NCBI GenBank assembly: GCA_034638255.1
Contig: JAWPGT010000013.1
Coordinates: 434,001 to 498,000, forward strand
Direction of reading: 5' to 3'
From: Coprinus comatus
Lineage: Eukaryota > Basidiomycota > Agaricomycetes > Agaricales > Agaricaceae
DNA: 64,000 nucleotides
The notes below the pieces were generated by a model. That model saw only the letters and a program-made list of their open reading frames with translations. It did no database searches and was not told where the DNA came from. Shown one piece after another: positions 33,907-45,600 of this stretch. Positions within the stretch are counted from its first letter, which is position 1. Each line of letters opens with the position of its first letter. The position numbers were made by a program, and so were the translations under genes.

Positions 33907-34188
33907 AAGATGTTATGCCCATCTTATTTCTGCTTTTTCCTTTCCTTTCATCCTTTTCGTTCTCTTCCACTACTTTTTCTTGGTTCCATTTGATTTCGAT
34001 CTTTTCCCGCCATTTTTTTTTCCCAATTTTTGCGCTCTTATCCCCATTTTACATCAATTGGTCTCTCAATTCGAAGGACATTAACACCGAATAATCTGTA
34101 TTATAGCTTGTATACAAAAGTATCACATCGCTCACGACTCTATACGTAGGTAGATCCTCGCCCTTCACTCTTTCACATCCGGCCATCA

Positions 34189-34210
34189 CTGTATGACGTA
34201 TGTCATACAG
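34189..34210. repeat. Inverted repeat, 9-bp perfect arms
   Basis: CTGTATGAC, four-base spacer GTAT, then GTCATACAG. It lies 283 bp past the Yippee stop. It could fold as a hairpin in a 3' UTR or be a dimeric protein-binding site. Confidence 0.6.
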
Positions 34211-35656
34211 GCACTCTTTTTTACCTTTCATTCCTGTGTTACATAGATAGATCATTCAATGAAACTGGTGCACCGTCATATCTTAGTTCCGCTGAAACTC
34301 GAACAGCAGCAGTAACTACATTATATCACCATACTTTTCTCTCGCTCAAAATGTTCTGGATTTCCCCGTAAAAACCGTAACACGCGATCCGGCGATATAT
34401 ATATCCACTCGAGTTAGACTTACTGATACTTTGTAACGAATCTTACTACTAAAACATGTACCAAAAAGATGGGTTTCAAACAAGCTTATCCTCTGGCACT
34501 TATTATTGATATTAAAAACGTCAACCATGGATTGTGGATCATCACTTGAGCTTGGTTCCAGTGAGAATACCAGAGTCCTGCTCTAATATGCCTCCAGGTA
34601 ACTTTTGTTTTCCCATGGTGAGAAACCAGTATTTACATGATACAAATGGTTCACTTTAGTTCCATCAGACACTTAGACTCGGACTTGGACTTTACATGAA
34701 ACAGAAGTGTGATAGGCTCTTGATTCTCAGTAGCATCCCGGGGGATATGAGAAAAATCAAATTTGTTGTGCGCGTACCTTGCAAGGTTTGAAATTTCAGT
34801 CGTTTAAATTCTTCGAGGCTCAGATGTTGTGTCATCTTTAGAAAGTGACTCACGGACTGAAACAATTTGACTCTTCAAGTTGATAAAATGAAACATTTAT
34901 AGTGTACCTATTTTCCTGTTTGAGATTAGATACGTGAGTGTAGTCAACTTCTCTTGCATTCAGTGGCGTGGGTAGTGTTTAGTTTGAATGATTCAGATGA
35001 TGATTCTAATAAGCTCTGCATACTATATGCTACAACAACAACAAAAAAACTACAAGTGCGCAACGACAAAGTTGATGAACACTGATGTAAATGATTAATG
35101 TGGAGGCCTTTGTTGATTTTCCTATCACTCTAAAATCACTGTGGATATATATTCACGTAATGATTCGTATCATAAGAAGACCCACATCTCTTGCGTTTCA
35201 GTCGTTAATACAAGGGCAAAAAAAAATCAGGTGTTCGAACGTTGGAAATTGTATTCCTACTCTATTTTGCCGAGTGATTACCCTATTAATAAACTTATGG
35301 GTGGATAAGATAGGTGGTGCTTGCTTTAAATATGTAGTAAAAGTTCAAGAGAAGCGGGTCGAGGTAGTATCGCAGCATCCGAGTCATTGTGATTGATGCA
35401 TTGATGTTCGATTATGATTCCCGACACACTTGCCGACGTGAAGGAAATCCATAATATATTATACAGGATCCACCCCAATCACATTTTGGAGCTATTGATA
35501 TGGTGGCGATGATGAAAGGTGCCAGAATTTCCAACACGACTCCTACACATATCTCGGACGAACTTCTTTTTCACATTGATAGACGCTCATTCAAACTATG
35601 CGGTCGGAGATATGATGGCATTCCGTCCTGGATTGCGGGGGGAGGTTTGTTTGATG

Positions 35657-35674
35657 CATTACACGCGTGTAATG
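35657..35674. repeat. 18-bp perfect palindrome with ACGCGT core
   Basis: CATTACACG joined directly to its reverse complement CGTGTAATG. The centre ACGCGT is the MluI cell-cycle box sequence bound by MBF-type factors in yeasts. Confidence 0.6.
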
Positions 35675-36152
35675 TGACATTTTGCGAAGAAGTAATGATA
35701 TAAAGGGGAGTGAAACCACATGTTTTATTGCTAGAGGCCATGCCAATTTACGGAGAGTATCGTTTCTGTCGTGTTATGTGTTTAATATCAGTATACAAGA
35801 TGGCGCCAAAAGTTCTCCGAGTGGAAACAGACTTGGTCTTTGCTGCCTAGCACTGACTTTTGACCTAAAAAAATAAGAGATGCCAGAAAGCCTGAAGTGG
35901 GAAGGAAGATGTGTGATTTTTTCCCTATTTTGTGTGTTTGGTTCAGGTGTATGCGTCAGTAGCATATGGTAGACTGTATTGGTATCGTATGGTGGAGTCG
36001 TAAAACCAGGGAGCCGAGCCAGTTCGCTAACCTTTGGAGTAACAACGAAGATCGTATACTCTGAGGTTATCTCTACGATAGTGTATGTGTAGAGTGGGTG
36101 AAACACCGAACTGGGTTAATCGCAGGGAGCCTGGGAGACGAATGTGGATCTA

Positions 36153-36582
36153 TTATATCTTAAGCTCATAGAGGTCAGTTAGAGGAAAGACACGTTCTTT
36201 CGTATAAAGTTCCTTTGCTTCAGGAGTATGGAATATACTGTCATCAGGTGGATCCGTCATTGTGAGTAAGGGTTAATTTGGTATGGAGTTACCGAGGAAA
36301 TATAATACACTTACCAGCAAGAATCCAGGATTGAAAGGTTGAATATTCGATGCGCACCTCCTGACTTCCAGTATTTAAAATGGAAGACAAGTATACTGGC
36401 GTGTGTAGTGAGGGTAGACGGTCCCCTCAAGAAGATGTAGTTCATGACGGAGAGGAAACGAGTCAAGCTTTAAGAGTCACGTGGAAGAGCTAAGCGCTCA
36501 TTAGGGAAGAAATATGGGGGAGACTTACCTGCACGGCGAGCTCAGCTTTTCGGCTTGTTCCCTCACGACGTAGCCGTCCCAT
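36153..36582 (-). CDS. Doubtful small multi-exon gene
   Basis: Start 36582 gives MGRLRREGTSRKAELAVQ, ending at a textbook donor CAGGTAAGT (about 36528). A second donor GCTGGTAAGT occurs near 36315, and a final open segment FHTPEAKELYTKERVFPLTD, LYELKI ends in TAA at 36153-36155. Splice phases can be joined in frame (second exon either CTTGAC... or a shorter form), but more than one model fits and one early acceptor would stop translation after 26 residues. No domain is recognised. Two strong donors and codon-like sequence in a divergent position next to the Rab-GAP gene suggest a real short protein or a spliced non-coding transcript. Confidence 0.3.
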
Positions 36583-36634
36583 TTCTATCTCTAGCTTACG
36601 GAGTGCATGCCCCTAGCTACCCTATATACTTCTA

Positions 36635-39066
36635 ATGTCTAGCGCGGTGCACGCCATCCCGAGCGAAATTACTACCAAGGATGCTTTGGATTCATTGCGT
36701 TCTCCCGACAATACAGAGTTTCGGCTTCCTGAACGAGAATCTATCGCATCTCTAGCAAACTCTGAGCTAGATGATGTTGCCTTGGATGACGTACCACTCC
36801 CTCCTTCACCTCTTATCTCCGTTTCTTTGACACCCAACCCAATCGCGACTTTGGAACAAAAATCTACACCTGAAGCAGAAACCGCAAATGTGCTAAATCC
36901 GTCGGAAACCATTACCAATCCCGACGTCGAAACAGTTGAAAATGTATCAAACATCGACTTTGGTTCTTCCATTAGATCTCATCACAAATCCGCTTCCCTT
37001 GCAACTATTCGATCAGGTCACAACCTTCCCTTCCTTTTAGAAGAACAGAGACATTCGACGAGACTAAGTGTGGATGGACAGCAGGCCTTACAGGAGGAGT
37101 TCTCGCGGCTCCAGAGAGAGAAGCAAGACTTGCAAGAGCAAGATGTTGACGGTACAATCGATTGGGGTATGTGGAATTGGTATGATGGATTTCAATTGAG
37201 ATATAATCTGACCAGACGCCTAGATTTCTGGGGTGCTGTTATTTCAGGTACAACTTGGTTTTATGAAGCTTTAACTACTATAACGTTAATGAAAACCTGT
37301 AAGATTATCAGGGATTTGCAACAGAACGGCCGGAAGAACTAGCTCAAGCCATTGCAAGGGGAATTCCCGCGACATTGCGGGGTATGATGTGGCAACACAT
37401 GTCAGTTTCTAATCATTCACCAAAGATAATGCTTACCAGAAAGTAAATACAGGGCAGCTGCCAAAGACCTCGAGCTTGAAGATGTGTATGTCAAGTTATT
37501 GAGAGAGACAAGTCCACATGAGAAGTCTATCACTCGAGACCTTGGAAGGTATGTGCCAACATAATCATAATTATATACAGGGCTCTCTGACCGGTTAGTA
37601 GAACATTTCCGCACCATGCCTTTTTCACCGATGGACAGGGTATTGGTCAAGAAAATTTATTTAATGTTTTGAAAGCTTATTCCTTGTGAAGTGTTCCCTG
37701 TGATGTTATACTCAATTCTAATCTATCTTTAGATATGATACTCAGGTTGGATATTGCCAAGGACTTCCTTTCGTGGTTGCGGTCCTGTTGCTAAACGTGA
37801 GACCATTACACTCCAGGAAGTATTCTCTAACGTAGTACAGATGCCGGATGAAGAAGCTTTCTCCCTTCTTGTGCGTCTAATGCAGATATATGACCTTAGA
37901 GGGCATTATCTTCCGGAGATGCCCAAACTACAAATGCGTCTGGTGTGTAAGCCCATATGTTGTTTTATGCCAAAGCTTATGCTATCGTAGTTTCAGGTGA
38001 TTCTGTATCTCTATAATCATACTACTTCTACATCTAAGCTTTTTGGTTCACAGTTTGACCGCCTTATTGAGGAACTCCTTCCGGTGCTCCATGTTCATTT
38101 CCTCAGACAAGGGATTAAATCTAGTATGTTCTGCTCACAATGGTTTCTGACAATGTTCAGTTATCGGTGAATAAACATTTTCATCCCTCCGAGACTAGTC
38201 TAATAGTCTTAAGATTCCCACTAGAGATCGTTTTCCGAATATACGATCATTGCTTGGCAAATGGTATAGAAGCTATTTTTGGTTTCAGTATCATCCTTCT
38301 CAAGAAGAATGAGGGGGCTTTATTGAAACTCAAGTTTGACGAGCTTTTGGCATACATAAACAATAGACTACTCGACCCTTATAGAGTGAGTGTTGTGATT
38401 CATATTCTGATTTGTAGGCTCTGACCAACTCATTAGATATCGCAAGAAGACGGATCTGTTTCTGAGCCTGAAAAATACAACGTAAACGAATTTGTCAACG
38501 ACGCAGTTTCCCTGAGAATTACACCATTCATGCTCGATTCTTATCGACATGAGTACGAGGATATGATAGTAAGCATCTACGAGATTGGCTCTAAATATAT
38601 ACCTGAATCAATGTCTTCAGCGAGAAGCAAACAAACACGCCATTCAGATGGACGAATTACGAAACAGTAATCGTGCGCTATCACAGCAATGGTATGTTTA
38701 TGATATTTACATAGGAAAACTGTCTAAATTCTTCCTGTTTGTTACTACAGCAAAACACTCGAGTTGAGCCTGGCCCAGCTCAATACAGAGCATGTTGAGA
38801 TATTGGTATGTTGTTGAACACAACCTGCAGAACATCTATTGACAAATCAATTAGAATGAGCTTGTCAAACAGCGATTACGGAACGAGGAGTTGGAGGGTG
38901 AACTTGTGCGTTACAAGCTCCTGTGAGTTTATGTTTATCCCACAGTAATTGCACTTGCTCATTCGGTTTGAATAGCTATGCTGAAGCAATGCATGAGAAT
39001 GAAGATGCACAATCGTCACAACGCATGTCATTTGCACAAATGCTCATGAAGAGGGGTAGCAAATGA
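36635..39066 (+). CDS. GYP5: Rab GTPase-activating protein, TBC domain (Gyp5/EVI5 type)
   Basis: Stimulates GTP hydrolysis by a Rab such as Ypt1/Sec4 class in ER-Golgi and exocytic traffic. The acidic N-terminus (about 190 residues) runs to a coiled piece LQREKQDLQEQDVDGTIDW; splicing joins to DFWGAVIS and DYQGFATERPEELAQAIARG, IPATLRGMMWQHM. TBC signatures: the arginine finger region SITRDLGRTFP and the glutamine finger VGYCQGLPFVVAVLL, then MFCSQWFLTMFSYRFPLEIV. The C-terminus is a long coiled coil (NKHAIQMDELRNSNRALSQQ; LNTEHVEILNELVKQRLRNE) ending FAQMLMKRGSK. This order (acidic, TBC, coiled coil) is that of Gyp5/Gyl1 and metazoan EVI5. About twelve short introns. Stop 39064-39066. Confidence 0.93.
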
Positions 39067-39252
39067 TAATCAATTATTTTAGATACTTAACTTCGCATAC
39101 GGTATACCTCGTACACTTGCATATCCACATCGAGTACATTTGCCAATTTGTACACATAGCATTACACACTAGCGCCCCTATTACAATACACCGTTGATCC
39201 GGTACCGGAGCAAAGCGTATGATCGCCGAAAAAATTAGGCGGTAAAGTTGTC

Positions 39253-41690
39253 ATGCTCCAACATACATACCTACTCAGCTGGCGGCGACACCAGCTAAAC
39301 TCTACTTTTGCTATCGTTGATGCATTCAAAGGCCGCCAGTCAAGGTGGATTAGGACGGCGCCACATCATCATCCTCACTGCGCGAACACCAGACGTCGAC
39401 CTTGGATATACCCCACAACTGTGCTCCTCGTTGGTGGGAGTGCCGGCTATCTTGCATACCAAAACTACCAACCATTTAGACATTCTGTCCTAGCTGCCAT
39501 CAGATGTTCAAGAGTAGCTGGTAAGTCTTATGTACGATTTCTGGAACCTTGACTAAATTGCTGCAGGTGCTGCTATTGCCAGTGCAATCGATTACAAGCT
39601 CACTTTTAGTCGAAGTTATGAATCAGAAGAGCAGTACGATGCAGTGGTATCGGAGTGCCATACTAGGAGTGCTAAGAGGGTGTTGAAGGCTTTATTGGCG
39701 AATGGAGGTATGTTTCCTATTTTTAATGTGTTTTGTCTTGACAAAATTTTATCTCAATATGCAGGTATTTTCATCAAATTGGGGCAGCATATGTCTTCGA
39801 TTATCGTGCTACCTAGAGAATGGACTAGTACTATGCGACCACTGCAGGATCAATGTGAACCAACACCATACGAAGAGCTTGAAAAGTTATTCGAACATGA
39901 TATTGGGACGACCATCGAGGAATTATTTGAGGACTTCGACCCGAATCCAATAGGTGTTGCCAGCTTGGCGCAGGTGCATGTAGGGACGCGTAAACCCACC
40001 GGAAAGAGGGTTGCAGTGAAGGTGTGTATACAAATTTCTTTGACTATTGTTTGTCATATTGATTCATTTTTTTCTTTTGTGGAGTTACAACACCCGCATC
40101 TAGCAGAATTTTGCGATATTGATATGGAAATGGTGGAGGTAACATTAGGTGCGAATTTACTAGCTTGAATCATAGTCAAATGTTCAGTAATCCCACTACA
40201 GGGTGGATTAAGTATTGGTTCCCAGAGTTTGAGTTTACTTGGCTGAGTGTATGTGTTTCGTCAATTATTTCTGGCCACATTTTCTTCAACACACACACAC
40301 ACACATATATATATAGGATGAGATGAGAACAAATTTGCCCAAGGAAATGGATTTCATACATGAAGCTAATAATGCCGCTCGCGCCGTCAAGGACTTTGAG
40401 GGCATACGGACATCTCTCTATATACCCAAAGTGATATCGGCCACTAAACGTGTCCTCATCATGGAATTCATCCAAGGTGGTCGTGTCGATGATTTGCAAT
40501 ATCTGGCGGATAACAACATCAACCGAAATAAGGTTGCTTTGGAGCTGGCGCGGATATTTAGCCAAATGGTCTTTGTAAATGGCTGGTTCCATGCGGTCAG
40601 TTACACCATATATATTCAGTTACACCTTATATCTTCCCTATAGCTTATTAATTTATTTCTGTAGGACCCGCATCCAGGTAATCTGTTAATACGGCCTGCA
40701 CCGGTACACTCGCAGTCACCATACAATTTCGAAATCGTTCTCCTCGACCATGGGTTATATTTCGACCTTGAAGACGAGCTGAGGGTCAATTATGGAAGGT
40801 TCTGGTTGAGTCTCATAGACAATGTGTCGCCTACTGTACAAGCTGAACGGCGAAAGTATGCGGAACTCGTTGGGAACATTGGCCCAGACTTGGTAGGCGC
40901 ACATATACAGGCTACTCAGATCTACAGAGAAACTCATCATTTACATTCATTTAGTATCCAGTGTTCGAGGCTGCGATCACGGGTCGTGCTGCAATGGAAG
41001 GTTCATGGGATGAAGCAGGGGAAGCCGATTTTAAGCGAGCGACTGGACTAATAGACATGACTCCACAATCGGAGGAGGAGATGGAAGCCATTCGGACTGC
41101 TGTTGTAAAAACGGACGGCCTCATATTGTCCGTCTTCGATGTTCTGCGAAGAGTACCTCGGAGGGTTCTAATGGTACTCAAACTTAATGACCTGACCCGG
41201 TAGGTTTGTACAGTATTAGTGTCCTGGACTAGCTCAATTACACGTTTCCAGGAACTTGGACAACGCACTTGCAACGACACACTCAAATGTGAGTTTTATC
41301 TGTGTTATTGTCTGCTATTGGTGTTTATGTTATGCGTAAGATCCGAATATTCCTGATTACTGCGAGGTACTGTGTCTACGCGACATGGAAGGACGAACAA
41401 AAGCGTATAATAAACAACTTCCGGGATCGCGGGCTTCTATCCCCCTCCCTATTCCGAGACTATTTCATGGCATGGTGGTGAGTTATACATATTTCTATTT
41501 ACTTCCCAATATCTTAAGTTGATCGTATGTATATAGGAAATATGAACGCTCATATATCAAGTTTCTTGTTATTGAATCCATTCTTGACTTCCACGCTTTC
41601 ACCGTGAAAGCTAAAGCGTGGTTCAGAGGATTACGCCACCGAGGATTTGCAGGTGCTCGCGAAGCTGCTGCAGGATTGCCATTGGCATAA
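39253..41690 (+). CDS. ABC1/ADCK-family kinase-like protein, mitochondrial (ADCK1/Mcp2 type)
   Basis: UbiB/ADCK proteins are atypical kinase-like ATPases of the inner membrane linked to lipid and coenzyme Q balance. The basic N-terminus (RRHQLNSTFAIVDAFKGRQS...RRRPWIYP) looks like a presequence and precedes a membrane segment TTVLLVGGSAGYLAYQNY. Family motifs: GGIFIKLGQHMSS (the KxGQ signature, spliced), PIGVASLAQVHVG (A-rich loop), VAVKLQHP (lysine), EMDFIHEANNA, VLIMEFIQGG, NGWFHADPHPGNLLIRP (catalytic loop) and VLLDHGLYFDL (DFG equivalent). The C-terminal part, ESILDFHAFTVKAKAWFRGL, ends REAAAGLPLA, stop 41688-41690. The architecture with a single N-terminal membrane segment resembles ADCK1/Mcp2 more than Coq8. 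Converges with SUB1, 122 bp between stops. Confidence 0.92.
40289..40315. repeat. (AC)n(AT)n microsatellite at an intron 3' end
   Basis: Mixed AC then AT dinucleotide tract that forms the end of an intron in the ABC1-type gene and leads straight into the acceptor TATAG before DEMRTNLPKE. Unusual because it replaces the usual pyrimidine tract. Confidence 0.7.
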
Positions 41691-41812
41691 TTTATACTTA
41701 CCTTATTGCTTGTGAGACTTGATAGAATGATAGGCATTATAAAACTAGAATTTATAGGTATATTTACACAAATGGGTAAAAAAGCCTAGGTATATTCAAA
41801 CAATAGTTATGT

Positions 41813-42393
41813 TTATTTAGTGAGATTGGCGAAGAGTTCATCAATGGTATCCACATTTGATTTCAATGTTTGCCACTGAGGAAGGGAATGCATCATGTAC
41901 TTTGTCACATATTGCCAAATGTATACGAACCTGCTCAAGAGTAAGTGAAATACCCTTCTTTCCCGGTTTTTCATCGGCACCCCAAAATTCTCTAATATCA
42001 AGAAGGGGTATGTTCTTAAAGGAGCGCACCGTAGCGCGTTTCTTTTTGCCCAAATCAATATAATTGTCGCCTTCTGCAGTTGTTAGTACTTTTGTGTGTC
42101 CATCCTAGATCAGAATTATCGTCAGATGGCTTATATACCTTTGACGGAGGGGGTACTATTCACCTTGCTAGTCTCAGCTTGCTTATTGGTTGGTGAGTTG
42201 TCAGTATCTAGTGACTTGGGTTTGGCCTTCTTCTAAGAGCGGGTTTAGGTGTTGTGTGGGTTTGTGTGTGTGGTAGGCTTACTGGGGGTGGTTTCTTTTT
42301 TGGCGTTGTTGTTTGCTTTGTTTTGGGTTTAGAACTAGCGTCTGAGAAACTAGCTTCGTCTTCACTCTCCGAGGGGACTTTGCGTTTAGGCAT
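41813..42393 (-). CDS. SUB1: Transcriptional coactivator Sub1/PC4
   Basis: Single-stranded-DNA-binding coactivator of RNA polymerase II, also linked to Pol III and genome stability. Start 42393 gives an acidic/basic leader (MPKRKVPSESEDEASFSDAS). Exons then join KPPP to KKAKPKSLDTDNSPTNKQAE, TSK, then DGHTKVLTTAEGDNYIDLGK and the PC4 core KKRATVRSFKNIPLLDIREF, WGADEKPGKKGISLTLEQ. A final intron (GTTCGT...CCTCAG) leads to WQTLKSNVDTIDELFANLTK, stop 41813-41815. Without that intron the frame gives a false ending. The PC4 core is complete and the protein is about 125-135 residues. Divergent from TOM1 across 238 bp. Confidence 0.93.
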
Positions 42394-42432
42394 TGTACTA
42401 GTTGGTCAACGCGTCTTGAACCAATTAATAAT

Positions 42433-42456
42433 TGACGGCCGTCACGGACGCGTGAC
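42433..42456. promoter_or_regulatory. Overlapping palindromes in SUB1/TOM1 divergent promoter
   Basis: TGACGGCCGTCA (42433-42444) is a perfect 12-bp palindrome. It overlaps an inverted repeat GTCACG-4-CGTGAC (42441-42456) whose centre includes ACGCGT (42448-42453). The cluster lies about 40-60 bp upstream of the SUB1 ATG and 176 bp upstream of the TOM1 ATG. A dimeric transcription-factor site is the simplest explanation. Confidence 0.45.
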
Positions 42457-42631
42457 GGGTGACAAGCCTTTCGATTGCGTCAGCAATTCCCTTATTCCCT
42501 TGTCTGCCCTGCACACTGGTGGAGACACGGTCCACGGATTATCTAGAATCTCGCCACCATCTCCGCTCTATCACGCCTCTCAGAAGAGAGATACACAAAC
42601 TGTCCAAAAGACCCTTCTGTGGTCAAGGAAT

Positions 42632-45600
42632 ATGAAGATCACCAACAAATCCAAGAAGCCCGCGACTTTGGTATAGTGCACACCTTACAATCCCTTGCTC
42701 CTACTCATTCTATACTCCCAGCCTGCGCCCGTTGCAGAATTCGTCGCGAACGTACTCGACGCTCCAGAAGAACAACTTGTATACATTTTAGGCTCCGTGG
42801 AGACCTGGAAGTGGCCACGCTCCGATCTACATGCATGGATCAAGGTTCTCAACAAGTTCGACGCCATCCTCGAAGAAATCATTAATCAGTATGAACTTGA
42901 TAAAGTGCAACTCGTCACATTTCCCTCCCAAACAAAAGCTCTCGTTTCGGAAATACTACGATTCCACCGCCTTTTGCTCGAAAATTCCACAAACCGCAAG
43001 AGTTTCAATTCCTATGACGTATCTATTATTTTTCTCTCTACGTCTCATAAACGCACTGATCTTTTTTCTATCACAGCGATTGAACAGTCTGCTGCTTTGT
43101 TCAGACCTTGATATTGTTCTGCTTTCTCTCAACGTCCTCCTGCGACCCGCCCAGCAGTATTCCTCCCAATCATCTGTATCACATGCTCTCAACCTTTCAA
43201 CTCCACGATTATTGGCTTTAGCAAGGCGATGGCCACACTTGCGCGAATATGGCATCAACTTCATTGACCTTGTCAGTAATAAAAAGAAAGCAGAAGTTGA
43301 GGGTGTAGCGGTTGATGCTCGAGAGGTATCATATAGCTTCTACAAGATGGATGGTGGTATCACGCAATCCATGAAGGAAGAAGCAGTTCCAGAAGTTCCC
43401 GAGACGCCTTCAAACCCTGTTGCCCCTTCGGTTGGACCCATCAATGTTTACATTTCCGAAGCAGTATTGCAAACACAAACGCCTATGAAGATCCTTGCAG
43501 ACTGTGTTCGCCAGTATAGGGTGCCCGACGAAGAGAAGTTTGAGTTGCTCAGTCGCATTCGTATTGCCCAAGCGCTGTACAAAGGCCATGAAAGTGAACG
43601 AGAAAAACTTGTGATTGCACGGTTATTGTCCATTGCTATCTATGCACATACACATAATGAATCTCAGGCAACTTCAACATTTTTCCTATATGAACCGGAT
43701 CTCATTTCCAACGTTGCTGAACTTTTACACGTAGAACATGATGTGCCATTAACCGTTCAAACTGCCGCAATCGCTGTTCTGGACGCCTTTACTCGCTACA
43801 GAAATAGGTGTCAAGAAGTTCTAACAGCGGTTAATGCTGGTGTCAACCATGGCATCTTGATGGCATTGTTCCGCAAAACAGTAAATGATATAGCGAGTCC
43901 TAACTCAGAAACTCCCCAATCTTTCGTCGAGGCGCTTATACAGTTCGTAAACCTGATTGCTGCGCATACATCCGGTGTCAATATGATTATTGGTGCTGGT
44001 TTGATCCCTCTTCTCCTTCAAATTGTGGAAAACAAGCTCTCGAATCGCCTTCCCATTGTTTCCAAAACGATGCAGCTCATTGACAGCGCGCTGTATGCTT
44101 TCCCCAACGGGTTCACAATATTTTGTGCGGCTCGCGGAGTCGCTGTGTTAGTTGATCGCATTCAGGTGAGTTTTCTTTCTTATTGATAGTATTCTGTGAT
44201 TGATTTCTTTTCAGCATGAAGTAGACTATGGCATTCAAGAATATGGCCAATACATCCCGTTATACGAAGTTAACCCCCTAAATAGTAAGTTCAAGTTGAA
44301 GTCAAAAGCACTACTCGGTTTTCACGTTCTTTAGACGAATTGCCCGTTGTGCGCACATCCCTCCTCAAACATCTCCTCAGAACTATGCACCGCATGATGC
44401 AATCCAACGGTCTCGCTGAAGGTTTGCGGGGGCTCATTGATACTTCATTAGTAAAATCAGTCAAGAAAATTATCGATAACCGTGGTCTATTCGGACCAAC
44501 CGTTCTGCCCTTAGGTGAGTATCAACATTATCAAATATTGATGCATCATCCACTGACCGATCATAAAGCAATCAATATTATGGCAACCTTTGTTCACAAT
44601 GAGCCAACATCACTCAGCATTATCCAGGAGGCTGGTTTGCCAGAGTCATTTTACAAAGCAATTGAGGTTGGGATTGAGCCTTCGATTGAGGTACATATTA
44701 CTTCCACCCATATCATCTGTCAAGCTAAAGTGAATGTATAGGTCATTCAATCCATTCCAAATGGTTTGGGCGCTTTGTGTTTGAATGAGACTGGGCAAGC
44801 CCAGTTGAATAACAGACCAAGCATCATTCCTTCGTTATTTACCATTTTTACTTCTGAGAAGCACATGAAGGTTCTTCTTGATAAAGAAAGCGCGGTAATA
44901 ATCGGTGCAGCCATTGATGAGTTAGTTCGCCATCACCCTCTCCTCAAAGCTGCTGTGTTCGCATCCTTAAAATCCATCATGAGCTCTCTCGTCGAAATTG
45001 GTAACCGCTACGAGGTTCCCAGCGACCTTCTACATTGGTATCAACTCGTTCCAAGTGTTGTCGCGGTAAGTGACCATGATGTGAAGATGGAAGATGTCGG
45101 GCGACCTTCCTCTGTAAACAAGGAAACGGAGACGATAGATGCTATCATAGATGCATCTAGTGAAGATCACCCTTCAAAAGCACACGAAAACATTGTGGTC
45201 TCGTACATCGATGTCCTATGCCGGGTACGCTCCTGTGGCATCTCGGAGTAGACGAAACTGACTAAATTATAGTTCTTGGAAGGTTTCTTCCAACATGCAC
45301 CACATTGCAAGGACTTTATCAATCTCTCCGATGGTCTTGCATACCTCGGAAAGCTGACCGCTCTTCCTTCCTTGCCTTACGACTTCTCCAATAGCGTAGC
45401 ATCTGATTCTTTGGTGCAAGTGATGCGCACACTTGTCGATTTTGTCACAAATGAAACTCTTGTTCATCTCGGCAAAATCATTCGAGACTCGTTACAGGAA
45501 ACCAAAGAATTTTGGCAAGAGTTTGATCAATCATCGAAATTGCTGCCCTTTTTGGAGATCAATGGTAAGCAGTGTTTCTTTTTTCTAGTGCATCTTCCAA

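Larger units (their letters stand above)
33907..36152. other. 2.2-kb AT-rich gap between convergent genes
   Basis: No supported gene. It contains a T-rich stretch (33940-34030), a 9-4-9 inverted repeat (34189-34210), and an 18-bp perfect palindrome with an ACGCGT core (35657-35674). Small open frames such as 35500-35703 and 35774-36106 show no family signal. Confidence 0.5.

Noticed and set aside
35500..36106. Small open frames on both strands in the 33.9-36.2 kb gap
   Set aside because: No recognisable domain, no partner exons of matching phase, and AT-rich composition consistent with non-coding DNA.
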